A model generated the notes under the pieces. That model was not told the DNA's origin. It saw nothing but the letters and a program-made list of their open reading frames with translations, and searched no databases. This document shows, in pieces, positions 52,135 to 60,686 of a stretch of 64,000 nucleotides of DNA. The DNA lies in contig NC_089461.1 in NCBI RefSeq assembly GCF_029203305.1, positions 186,001 to 250,000 of the forward strand, in the 5' to 3' direction. The stretch's first letter is position 1. Each line of letters opens with the position of its first letter. This DNA is from Yamadazyma tenuis. Taxonomy: Eukaryota; Ascomycota; Pichiomycetes; Serinales; Debaryomycetaceae. A program made the position numbers and the translations under genes.

Positions 52135-53430
52135 ATGGCGTACAGCGTGGTGATTTTGGTGGGCGGTGAAACCACAGGAACAAGATTCCGGCCGTTATCA
52201 ATAAACACCCCAAAAACCCTTTTTCCGATTGCCAGTAAACTGCTTATTTCACGTATCATCGATAAGTTGATGTCACACCTTCACCACTCCATTTCACAAG
52301 TGTTTTTGTTAGGGTTTTTCAAGGACTCGGCTGTATTTGAGAACTACAGTCACAAACTCGCGGGAAAATACCCAACTGTGGTGTTTGAGTACTTGTCGGA
52401 GGCCAATTCCAAAGGTACTGCTGGAGGATTGTACCAGTATCGAGACAAGATCTTGACCCCCGAATCTGAAGGATTGATCTTTGTGCACGGTGATGTGTTC
52501 TGCAATTATCCATTCGAAATGATGTTTGATCAGCACATCCAACAGCGCCTGGGGGTGATGGTTTTGGGGGTCAATCCACTCTTGATCCCGGATTTCTTTA
52601 GAAAATACTTGAATATCCAGGCAGATGACCCAGTTGCCCTGGAGAAAAACAGCATTCTTTCGTGTTTTGGAACTATCATCTCAAAGAAAGCATCGGATTC
52701 AGTGATGCACTATGTGGAGAAGCCTTCTAGTGAGTTTTGTGTGCAATTCGACAGTGAGTACGATGTGTTGATCAATGGGGGTATCTACATGTTTAGCAAA
52801 GATGTCATTTTGAATTTGTTAGAGGTGGCGCACATAAGGAAAGAAACAGAGGAGGTCACCGGCAAAGGAGATAACATTTCGTTGGAGATGGATATTTTGA
52901 GATGGTTGCCACATCAAACTTATTCGTTTGATGTGTTCAAACATCAGGATTATTGGTACAATTTGAAGACACCTTTGTCAGCGTTATTGGCCAACAGCGC
53001 CTTTTCGAGAAATTCAAATGGCTGGAATGATGAAGCTGACCAACTTGATCTTGAGTACACTAATCCGTATGTCACCATTGGTAAGAATGCTACTATTGGC
53101 CGTAACGTGAAAATTGGCAATGGAGTCAAAATCGAAAACGCCATCATTGGAGACAACGTTATCATTGGCGACAACAGCTATGTTACAAATGCAATCATCG
53201 ACTCATCGGTGGTAATTGGTCCCTGGTGCCGGATCGAAGGCTCGATCAACAACTCCACCATCTGGAATGATATAAAGCATTCTCACTCAGCCGGTAACAT
53301 CCAGAATATCCACAACTTGGTGGTCTTATGTGAGAACACACACGTGTCTGAAGGTGTGTTTGTGTTTAATTCCATCGTATTGCCCCACAAAGAGCTCAGT
53401 TGTGACATCAAGTATGAGATAGTTATGTAA
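52135..53430 (+). CDS. PSA2: GDP-mannose pyrophosphorylase-like protein (GMPPA type)
   Basis: A 431-aa protein with an N-terminal nucleotidyltransferase domain (GGETTGTRFRPLS ... PKTLFPI at about 9-32, and GTAGGLYQYRD near 96) and a C-terminal left-handed beta-helix of hexapeptide repeats (about 305-395, VTIGKNATIGRNVKIGNGVK and so on). It matches the GMPPA/Psa2 group rather than the shorter catalytic enzyme Psa1/Srb1/Vig9. The signature loop has extra residues (GGETTGTRFRP for GGxGTRLRP), as in regulatory GMPPA. S. cerevisiae lacks a clear copy, whereas Candida and S. pombe have one, which fits the clade. The likely role is to regulate or support GDP-mannose supply for glycosylation and wall mannan. 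Confidence 0.85.
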   Translation: MAYSVVILVGGETTGTRFRPLSINTPKTLFPIASKLLISRIIDKLMSHLHHSISQVFLLGFFKDSAVFENYSHKLAGKYPTVVFEYLSEANSKGTAGGLYQYRDKILTPESEGLIFVHGDVFCNYPFEMMFDQHIQQRLGVMVLGVNPLLIPDFFRKYLNIQADDPVALEKNSILSCFGTIISKKASDSVMHYVEKPSSEFCVQFDSEYDVLINGGIYMFSKDVILNLLEVAHIRKETEEVTGKGDNISLEMDILRWLPHQTYSFDVFKHQDYWYNLKTPLSALLANSAFSRNSNGWNDEADQLDLEYTNPYVTIGKNATIGRNVKIGNGVKIENAIIGDNVIIGDNSYVTNAIIDSSVVIGPWCRIEGSINNSTIWNDIKHSHSAGNIQNIHNLVVLCENTHVSEGVFVFNSIVLPHKELSCDIKYEIVM

Positions 53431-53452
53431 TCTATGTAGCGAATGTAGGGTT

Positions 53453-54217
53453 TTACTGATCCCGAAATAGCTTGTACCGGGGAGTGCTAAACTCAGCAGT
53501 TGATTTCTTGCACGTCGAAGACCGGCCATTTCGACAGTAGAATGTTCCGTTGATGGGGATGTTTACTTCAAGTGCCTCCACGAATGTACCATCAAACAGC
53601 TTATCAAACCGTTGAAATCCGCAAGATTCAGGGACTTCAATTACTTCTTGGACGTGAACTTGGAGGTTCCATTCTTTCATTTTCACTTGAGAAATCTCTT
53701 GGTATTCTACCAAACACTCGAGTTCAGAGTTCAATGCGTGGAAATTGTAAAACTTGATTTCACCAATTTTGGGAATTTTCAGCCCCAGAAACTTCTTCAT
53801 GAGGTTCATTTCTACCAGTTTAGTTAATGGGTCATTATATTGGTGAATAAACAGGGAAAACCCAGCGGTGGGACTTAAAATCACTTGGTATTCCGGGTTC
53901 AAGTTAATTCTGCACTCGGAAGCTTCGTACTCTTTTTGTACAATTTCGAACCCTTTGACAAAAAAAGTGATTTCGGTTCCTGTGATACACTTCTTCTCTG
54001 TATCTTTATCTCCGATGTAGAGTTTGGCATGGGCGTAATCGGGGAGGTGGTACATTTTTTCGAAGGAGTTTTGTAACCGTTGGAAGATTATGGATTTGTC
54101 GTAGCGTAGGGCATTGACCACCAAGATGGGATGTTCTTGTAAGTACCATTGGAAGGATACACTGGTGCCGAATAACAGGAACAACAACACTGACAACTGC
54201 AAAAACTTGGAGTTCAT
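53453..54217 (-). CDS. Predicted secreted or ER-luminal protein of unknown function
   Basis: The 254-aa protein starts with a strong signal peptide or signal anchor (KFLQLSVLLFLLFGTSVSFQ). The rest is a mixed beta-rich soluble domain with several cysteines (CITGTE, CRINLN, CLVEY, CGFQRF, CRNGRSSTC) that could form disulfides, and one NGT N-glycosylation sequon near residue 224. There is no second membrane segment and no HDEL/KDEL. I do not recognise the family. It is convergent with PSA2 (22 bp apart) and divergent from MSH6. Confidence 0.7.
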   Translation of the reverse strand: MNSKFLQLSVLLFLLFGTSVSFQWYLQEHPILVVNALRYDKSIIFQRLQNSFEKMYHLPDYAHAKLYIGDKDTEKKCITGTEITFFVKGFEIVQKEYEASECRINLNPEYQVILSPTAGFSLFIHQYNDPLTKLVEMNLMKKFLGLKIPKIGEIKFYNFHALNSELECLVEYQEISQVKMKEWNLQVHVQEVIEVPESCGFQRFDKLFDGTFVEALEVNIPINGTFYCRNGRSSTCKKSTAEFSTPRYKLFRDQ

Positions 54218-54269
54218 TGGATATCGGCTGCAAACAAGATTTACACAGTGGCTGCGAAATCACAAACAG

Positions 54270-54306
54270 ACGCGGGTCGGTTTTTTTGTATTTTGACAAA
54301 CCGCGT
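54270..54306. promoter_or_regulatory. Two MCB-core motifs upstream of MSH6
   Basis: ACGCG at 54270-54274 and CGCGT (its reverse complement) at 54302-54306 lie 77-45 bp upstream of the MSH6 start. ACGCG is the core of the MluI cell-cycle box bound by MBF, which drives G1/S genes including mismatch-repair genes. The full six-base ACGCGT is not present. Confidence 0.5.
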
Positions 54307-54350
54307 ATCGTGAAGTAAACTTTCACAAGTAATACGCTCTTTTCTTATCC

Positions 54351-57300
54351 ATGTCGCTGACAACAAAAAAACCACAGACTCCCAGTATAAAGAAGACAGC
54401 GACTGTTACAGGCTCCAGTGGTTCTGCCAAGATGAAGCAGCAGACTTTAATGGCGTTTTTCAAACCGGCAAAAAAGCCTGTCATCAACTCATCCCCCGTC
54501 AAGAAACTAGACATTGACATTCAAAACGAGAACAGTGACAGTGATAAGGAGAACGACTCAAAGTTCATGGAGGATGTAACCACCGATACTCCCTTGACCT
54601 CTGAAATGGATATCACGGTTTCAAAGTCGGAAAAGACTCCTCAGTCGTCTCCTATAAAGCAGAAGGTCGAGAGAAAGCAACAACCAGAAAGCGACGAATT
54701 GCAAAGGCTGGTAGCTAAAAAGGTCAACTACTTGGAATCTGAAGATGAGGATGATGATATCGTTCCAACCAAGAGGAGAAGAGTTGTTGAAAGCAGCGAA
54801 GAAGAAGATGATGACGAAGACGATTTCAAGCCTCATGACAGCGCAAGTGACGATGATATGAGTGATTTCGTTGTGGAAGAAGAAGACTCTGAACCAGAAC
54901 CCGAGCCAGAAGAAGGGTCTGATGTTGAGGATATTGTTGAAGCACCCAGAAAGCTGAGCAAACCGAAGATAAAGGCCAAAGTTACAACCCCTCAACCAAA
55001 ATCTGCTGGTAAGCCTTCCATGTCGAGCGATTTTGCCCAGAAGTTTAAGACTGGATCCACTTTTGTGGCTACCACGCCTCCTACAACGACGGTGACCACA
55101 AAGTCAAGTTTGTCGAGCAAAAAAGCATCTTCATTTGCTAAAGAGAATGAAGAAAGGTATCAATGGTTGGTGAACATTCGTGACGCTGAGAAGAGATCAA
55201 GTGAGGATCCAAATTACGATCCTAGATCATTGTATATTCCTCAAGCTGCGTGGTCGAAGTTCACGCCTTTTGAAAAGCAGTACTGGGAAATCAAAAGCAA
55301 AATGTGGGACACAGTGGTGTTCTTCAAGAAGGGAAAATTCTACGAATTGTATGAAAATGATGCCGTAATTGCTAACAGCAAGTTTGACTTGAAGCTTGCT
55401 GGAGGTGGAAGGGCAAACATGAAGCTAGCTGGTATCCCCGAAATGTCCTTTGATTACTGGGCCAAGGAGTTTATCAGTAATGGCTATAAAGTAGCTAGAG
55501 TTGATCAAAAGGAATCGTTATTGGCCAAAGAAATGAGAGGTGGAGGATCCAAAGAAGAGAAGGTAATCAAAAGAGAACTTACTGCGGTCTTAACAGGAGG
55601 AACCTTGACAGACTTGAACATGATTACTGATGATATGGCTACCTACTGTTTGAGTATCAAAGAAGAAAAAGTCAATGACAATGATTACAAGTTTGGAGTG
55701 GTGTTTGTTGATACTGCAACATCTGAGTTGAACTTCATTGAAATTGAAGACGACAAGTACTGTAATAAGTTGGAGACTCTTATCACACAAGTGAGGCCTA
55801 AAGAGGTTATTTGTGAGAAGCACAATTTGAGTTCCCTTGCATCGAAAGTATTGAAATACAATAACTCCAATCAAATTTGGAATGCTTTGGATCTGTTGAC
55901 CGAATTCTGGGACTATGATTTGACCTTAGAAAAATTGGTAAAGAGTCAATATTACCCAGGCGAGGACTTGGATGATTTTTCAAATTTTCCTGAACTCTTG
56001 GTTGAGTTTAAGGACAACCATCAGTTGGCTTTCAATGCTTTTGGTGGCTTGTTATTTTACTTAAAGACTTTGAAATTGGATGAAAGTATAATGACCTTGA
56101 AGAACTTCAAGAAATATGACATCAACAAGAGCTCCTCCTCACATTTGATTCTTGATGGGATAACTTTGAACAATTTGGAGATTTTGAATAACTCTCATGA
56201 TGGTAGTGACAAAGGTACACTTTTCAAGATGATTAACAAAGCCATTACTCCATTTGGAAAGAGAATGTTAAAAACATGGGTGTTGAACCCATTGTTGAAT
56301 GCGGAAGACATTAATGAAAGATTCAAATCTATTGAGTTTTTGATGGGGGATGGGGCTGATTTCAGACAGACTTTGGAGTCGGGATTAACCGGTTTACCAG
56401 ATTTAGAAAGATTGTTGGCAAGGATTCATGGAGGCAGTTTGAGATTCAAAGACTTCTTGAAGGTGATAGAAGGATTCGAAAGAATATCAAAGCTAGTTGA
56501 TAATTTGAGAGAATTCACTTCCAGAGAAATGGGATCGCTTCACAAGTTCGTTGGGGAATTTCCTTCCGACTTGCATGAACTCATTGCTGAGTGGGAAGAT
56601 TCCTTCGATAGAATTCAAGCTTTGAGTGACGTCATCTCTCCTACTAAAGGAATCGACGAGGAGTTTGATGATTCCATGGACAAGATCAACAATTTGGAAA
56701 GTCAGTTGAACACTTATTTGCAACAGTACAAAAGACAGTACAAATCCCAAGAAATATGTTTTAGAGATTCTGGTAAGGAGATTTTCTTGATCGAGTTACC
56801 TAACAAGATCAAGAATATTCCTAAAGACTGGCAAACTATGGGATCAACATCCAAAGTAAAGAGATATTGGTCGCCAGAAGTCAAGCTATTGGTGAGAGAG
56901 TTGCTTGAGCAAAAGGAGTTGCACAAGATGGTTTGTGACAACTTGAAGTCAAATATGTTCAAGAAATTCGATACTCACTACAATACTTGGTGCAAAGCTA
57001 TTGGATCCTTGAGTAAATTAGACTGCTTGATATCCTTGACTCGGGCCTCAGAGCTCATTGGGTATCCATCTTGCAAGCCCAACTTTGTTAATTCATCGAA
57101 TGGGTTCATCGATTTCAAAGAACTTAGAAACCCAGTTTACCAAGGGACTAAAGAGTTCATTCCTAATGATGTCAGATTGGGTGGTGAAGAACCCAAATTC
57201 TGTCTCTTAACCGGAGCCAACGCAGCCGGAAAGTCTACGATTATGAGAACTACAGCTTTGGCCGTAATTTTGAGTCAAATAGGATGCTTTTTGCCTGCCT

Positions 57301-57935
57301 TAGAGGCCACGCTAACACCGGTGGATAAAATAATGACAAGATTGGGTGCCAATGATAATATCTTACAAGGTAAGTCCACCTTTTTTGTAGAGTTATCAGA
57401 AACCAAGAAAATCTTGAACAATGCTACTCCCAAGTCTTTGGTGATATTGGATGAGTTGGGAAGAGGCGGATCTTCTGCCGATGGATACGCGATCGCCGAA
57501 GCAGTATTGTATCAGCTTTGTACACACATCAACACCTTGGGATTCTTCGCTACTCATTTCGGTAGTTTAGGTCTTTCCTTTGAAAACCACCCCCAAATCA
57601 AACCCATGAGAATGGGCATAATTGCCGAACAAGACTCTCGAAACATTACATTTTTGTACAAACTAGAACATGGAGCTGCGTCCGGATCATTTGGAATGAA
57701 TGTGGCATCTATGTGTGGCATTGCTAATGAGATTGTTGAGAATGCCGAGATGGCTGCTAAAAACTACGAGAGAACTTCCAACTTGAAAAAAATGAAAGAA
57801 TTCAATAAATTAAGTCTCGGATTACAAAGTGATTATTCTTGGATAATGAAAGATACCGATGAGTCACCAGATGATAGTTTGTTCAAATTTGACCCCGAAC
57901 AAGTATTAGTGAACATTTTCAAAATGATTCAATAG
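54351..57935 (+). CDS. MSH6: DNA mismatch repair protein Msh6
   Basis: The 1194-aa subunit of MutS-alpha (Msh2-Msh6) recognises base mismatches and one-base loops. An N-terminal PCNA-interacting peptide (Q30-x-x-L33-x-x-F36-F37) is followed by a long acidic, Ser-rich disordered region (to about 260). The mismatch-binding Phe-x-Glu motif is Phe330-Tyr-Glu332 (GKFYELYEND). Lever and clamp regions follow, then the ATPase with Walker A GANAAGKST (955-963), STFFVELSETKKIL, Walker B VILDELGRGGSSADG and the ATHFGSL segment. Its length is close to S. cerevisiae Msh6 (1242 aa). Two MCB cores upstream fit cell-cycle control. Confidence 0.97.
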   Translation: MSLTTKKPQTPSIKKTATVTGSSGSAKMKQQTLMAFFKPAKKPVINSSPVKKLDIDIQNENSDSDKENDSKFMEDVTTDTPLTSEMDITVSKSEKTPQSSPIKQKVERKQQPESDELQRLVAKKVNYLESEDEDDDIVPTKRRRVVESSEEEDDDEDDFKPHDSASDDDMSDFVVEEEDSEPEPEPEEGSDVEDIVEAPRKLSKPKIKAKVTTPQPKSAGKPSMSSDFAQKFKTGSTFVATTPPTTTVTTKSSLSSKKASSFAKENEERYQWLVNIRDAEKRSSEDPNYDPRSLYIPQAAWSKFTPFEKQYWEIKSKMWDTVVFFKKGKFYELYENDAVIANSKFDLKLAGGGRANMKLAGIPEMSFDYWAKEFISNGYKVARVDQKESLLAKEMRGGGSKEEKVIKRELTAVLTGGTLTDLNMITDDMATYCLSIKEEKVNDNDYKFGVVFVDTATSELNFIEIEDDKYCNKLETLITQVRPKEVICEKHNLSSLASKVLKYNNSNQIWNALDLLTEFWDYDLTLEKLVKSQYYPGEDLDDFSNFPELLVEFKDNHQLAFNAFGGLLFYLKTLKLDESIMTLKNFKKYDINKSSSSHLILDGITLNNLEILNNSHDGSDKGTLFKMINKAITPFGKRMLKTWVLNPLLNAEDINERFKSIEFLMGDGADFRQTLESGLTGLPDLERLLARIHGGSLRFKDFLKVIEGFERISKLVDNLREFTSREMGSLHKFVGEFPSDLHELIAEWEDSFDRIQALSDVISPTKGIDEEFDDSMDKINNLESQLNTYLQQYKRQYKSQEICFRDSGKEIFLIELPNKIKNIPKDWQTMGSTSKVKRYWSPEVKLLVRELLEQKELHKMVCDNLKSNMFKKFDTHYNTWCKAIGSLSKLDCLISLTRASELIGYPSCKPNFVNSSNGFIDFKELRNPVYQGTKEFIPNDVRLGGEEPKFCLLTGANAAGKSTIMRTTALAVILSQIGCFLPALEATLTPVDKIMTRLGANDNILQGKSTFFVELSETKKILNNATPKSLVILDELGRGGSSADGYAIAEAVLYQLCTHINTLGFFATHFGSLGLSFENHPQIKPMRMGIIAEQDSRNITFLYKLEHGAASGSFGMNVASMCGIANEIVENAEMAAKNYERTSNLKKMKEFNKLSLGLQSDYSWIMKDTDESPDDSLFKFDPEQVLVNIFKMIQ

Positions 57936-58049
57936 AACAAAAATCACCAGATTTGATCGCACCATTCTCAATGATCAATTTTCTCCAGTTTAAACACCAG
58001 GGTTTTTTCTATATATTTCTACTAAATACAATACAAACAAACGTTAACG

Positions 58050-58544
58050 ATGTTGCTGAAGTTGGGATTGAATACTAGAGCTCCATATCATCTTATGATA
58101 TATTCAATTGCGTTTGGAGGCTCTGCTTTCTACTCATTCTTTGCCAGTCCAATTGCTTTCAAAGTGTTGAAGAGAGAAGAATTTGGGGTATTGCAAAACA
58201 GCGTTTTTCCCTACTATTTCTTGGGTCAGACCATTGCACCTGGATTATTGGCATTGACCACACCATTGACATTGTGCCCATTTACTTCGACGTTATTGGT
58301 GTTGTCCACTGTGTCTTCAGCCATTAATCTATTCTACTTGTTGCCAGTTTGCAAGGATATCAAAGAGAAAAGGCTTAAATTGATTGAAGTAGGTTTGGAC
58401 TCCATTGATGGAGAGCCAACTGAAGACTTCAAAAAGTTGACCAAACTGTTTGGAATCCACCACGGTCTTTCATTGTTGGCCAACTTCACGTCCATCGTGA
58501 CTCTTGGTGTCTACGGTTTGGTTTTGTCAAAGAGATTGATCTAG
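58050..58544 (+). CDS. TMEM205-like (DUF4149) membrane protein
   Basis: A 164-aa protein with four hydrophobic segments: about 15-35 (HLMIYSIAFGGSAFYSFFAS), 50-72 (FPYYFLGQTIAPGLLALTTP), 77-98 and 140-160. The GGSAFYSFFASPIAFKVL block and the PYYF segment after a short loop are typical of DUF4149/TMEM205. The molecular function of the family is not established. It is tail-to-tail with the next gene (35 bp). Confidence 0.78.
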   Translation: MLLKLGLNTRAPYHLMIYSIAFGGSAFYSFFASPIAFKVLKREEFGVLQNSVFPYYFLGQTIAPGLLALTTPLTLCPFTSTLLVLSTVSSAINLFYLLPVCKDIKEKRLKLIEVGLDSIDGEPTEDFKKLTKLFGIHHGLSLLANFTSIVTLGVYGLVLSKRLI

Positions 58545-58579
58545 TATGTAAAAAGATAATGAATATTTTGTTTTCACCT

Positions 58580-58873
58580 TCAGTCATTTTTCTTATCAGA
58601 TGGCACAATAGACTGACTGAGCAATGGATGCACTTTGTAGATAAAACCGTAGATTATTCCTGCAGCAGTGGTGGCCCAAATCCCAAAGTTGAGTGCCAAC
58701 TCGCCATACAGCATCTCAGGATTATCAAGCAATTTCTTCATCACGTATACATAATGGAACAATACCAACAATACACTTATCATAACTGCCCCGCAGAGCT
58801 TGAGGTCCTTGACTAGCTGGGTATCCCAGTACTCTTTCAACAGGTCTTTGGAGTATTGGTCTTTCTCATCCAT
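58580..58873 (-). CDS. Small two-pass membrane protein of unknown function
   Basis: A 97-aa frame with a good ATG at 58873. It has a charged N-terminus, one hydrophobic helix at about 24-46 (LKLCGAVMISVLLVLFHYVY) and a second at about 61-81 (LALNFGIWATTAAGIIYGFI), and a short Lys/Asp tail. The layout resembles small ER or mitochondrial membrane-complex subunits, but I cannot match it to signal peptidase, OST or EMC subunits I know. Coding is supported by the paired helices and neat packing between neighbours. Confidence 0.65.
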   Translation of the reverse strand: MDEKDQYSKDLLKEYWDTQLVKDLKLCGAVMISVLLVLFHYVYVMKKLLDNPEMLYGELALNFGIWATTAAGIIYGFIYKVHPLLSQSIVPSDKKND

Positions 58874-59151
58874 CGTACTAAAAAATTGCTAGTCGCAAGC
58901 CCATTCGCAATGCGATCTCGCTATTGAAGTGGTCAGAGGCACCAAGAGAGTTTAAAGGCACAGCTTTTGAAGAGGAAAAGACATGGAGGTTGATCTAGCG
59001 AAATTTGTTACAAATAACTAAGATGTGTGTGAAAACATGCAAAATCACTTTCCCAACCCGGACTGCCCGTTTGCAACCAAGCGCAAGCAATTCGCTGCTC
59101 GCCATATCTCAAAAAGTTTCCCAAGGAATCAACTCACCATATTTTAAAACC

Positions 59152-59738
59152 ATGTCAATGAGATTACCATCGTCGTTTGACGACGCCCAAAAGTCAGAGG
59201 AGTATGTAACCACACCACCAATATGTCTGTCATGCGTTTTTGTATGAAAAAGCTATTGGCAGACTCCATTTGAGTGTACTTTACTAACAGCACCAGCGAA
59301 ATGGATGTTATTGAAAAGATGAAATTCAAGTGCAAGCAACAACCTTTAGTTCCTATCGGAGCTTTGGCCACCACAGGGGCCATCATAATGGCTGTTCGAT
59401 CAATCAGAAGAGGCGATAGAATGAAAACTCAGATATACTACCGGTACCGGGTTGGATTCCAATTATTCACATTATGTGCTTTAGTGGGAGGGGGATACTT
59501 CTTCCAACTGGACTCGGTTGCACAGAAGAAGACCCGTGAAGACAAGTTGAGAGAGAAGGCCAAGTTGAGAGAACAGCTTTGGATTGAAGAGTTGGAGAGA
59601 AGAGATGCTGCTATTCAAGCTCGTAAATTGAGAGCACAGGAGAGTAAAGAGGAGTTGGAAAAGATAGCCAAAGAAGGGTTCAATGAAGAGAAGTACCGCA
59701 AAGGCTTGGAGGAGAAGGGCAAGAAGACCAACGAGTGA
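59152..59738 (+). CDS. RCF1: Respiratory supercomplex factor Rcf1 (HIG1 domain), two exons
   Basis: The spliced product is 163 aa: exon 1 at 59152-59201 and exon 2 at 59297-59738. Exon 1 encodes [16 protein letters not shown], matching the family's M-x-x-(M/L)PSSFD start. Exon 2 carries the HIG1 domain ([18 protein letters not shown], then a second membrane helix [22 protein letters not shown]) and the Lys/Glu-rich coiled coil with [18 protein letters not shown]. It is an inner-mitochondrial-membrane protein that binds cytochrome oxidase and stabilises III-IV supercomplexes. S. cerevisiae Rcf1 is 159 aa. The first in-frame ATG is taken; a second ATG lies two codons later. Confidence 0.95.
59202..59296 (+). 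other. RCF1 spliceosomal intron (95 nt)
   Basis: Donor GTATGT, branch site TACTAAC (59282-59288), acceptor CAG ending at 59296. An AG directly abuts the branch motif (TACTAACAG) and must be skipped. Using the next AG, 8 nt after the motif, restores the reading frame (GA|C = Asp). Confidence 0.93.
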
Positions 59739-59806
59739 CCTGTAAATAATAATGAAATGTATATAGTAATGCAAATGAACTATTCAAGTGTAACTCAAAC
59801 ACAGAG

Positions 59807-60544
59807 TTATTCAAATGTGATTTGGAAATAGCTCTTTTCCAGCTCTAGTAGATGCTCTGACTTTAAGTCTATGGAGCTGTCTATATTCTGGATATCGATG
59901 GTATCTTTCGAGATGGGGATGAGTTTTTCGCTTTCAATCACATGTCCGGTTGAAGTAACAACAAAGTTGTCGATGGAAACAATGTCAGCCTTTAAACCAA
60001 GATCCACAGACTCAAGGGCAATCACAGAAACCACTTGATCGGTATCAACACTTTTAATATAGTCTATCACCTGAGAGTTGAGACCGTTGATAAGAAACAC
60101 CAAATGTTCAAACTGGTCGAACCGTACGTCCACTTCAGAAGCTGCCTTGTCAATGTCGTAAATAGGCATCTCAACTGTTATATTGGACTCGGTGAAGTTC
60201 AACACCACACACCGCTTATCTGAATCGATCAACTCTTGGACGAGCAGAATTCTTTCAATTATATTATCGTCACCCTGATCATCTGAAAGGCCTGTTGGCT
60301 TGGAAAAAACTGTGGACTTCATCGGCAACCTGGCCCCTTTCAATAGCACGGGTGCAATATGAAGGGGGATACTTTCATTTATAGGAAATCGGAGTCCACT
60401 GCTGGAGCGACTCTGGAAATCTGTCTGATATTTGAGTCTTTCTTGTGGTGCCATGAACGGGTACAGATCGACCAACTCCGACTGGTGAGGTTCTCTCACA
60501 TGTGAGTGCAAGAGAAGTAACCTCTCTTGAGCTCTGTTCAACAT
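59807..60544 (-). CDS. Protein of unknown function
   Basis: The protein is 245 aa from the ATG at 60544; the frame extends 15 codons upstream but begins at a TTG. I do not recognise it. The N-terminus is Leu/His/Arg-rich and helical (NRAQERLLLLHSHVREPHQSELVDLYPF), the middle has SGLRFPINES, and the C-terminal half is a beta-rich, acidic domain with alternating hydrophobics (VVLNFTESNITVEMPIYDID, LVFLINGLNSQVIDYI). There are no membrane segments. It is tail-to-tail with RCF1 (68 bp) and divergent from no close gene. Confidence 0.65.
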   Translation of the reverse strand: MLNRAQERLLLLHSHVREPHQSELVDLYPFMAPQERLKYQTDFQSRSSSGLRFPINESIPLHIAPVLLKGARLPMKSTVFSKPTGLSDDQGDDNIIERILLVQELIDSDKRCVVLNFTESNITVEMPIYDIDKAASEVDVRFDQFEHLVFLINGLNSQVIDYIKSVDTDQVVSVIALESVDLGLKADIVSIDNFVVTSTGHVIESEKLIPISKDTIDIQNIDSSIDLKSEHLLELEKSYFQITFE

Positions 60545-60686
60545 GTGGTGCAAAAGTGAAGGATAATATAAAACTGGTGATGAAATCAAGCGATTGCAAA
60601 AAGCGAGAGCGAGCAGGGTTTGCTCACTTCACGTGAGGTGCAACACGTGAACAAGTCTAAAAGAAATATTATTTTGACTATAAAAG

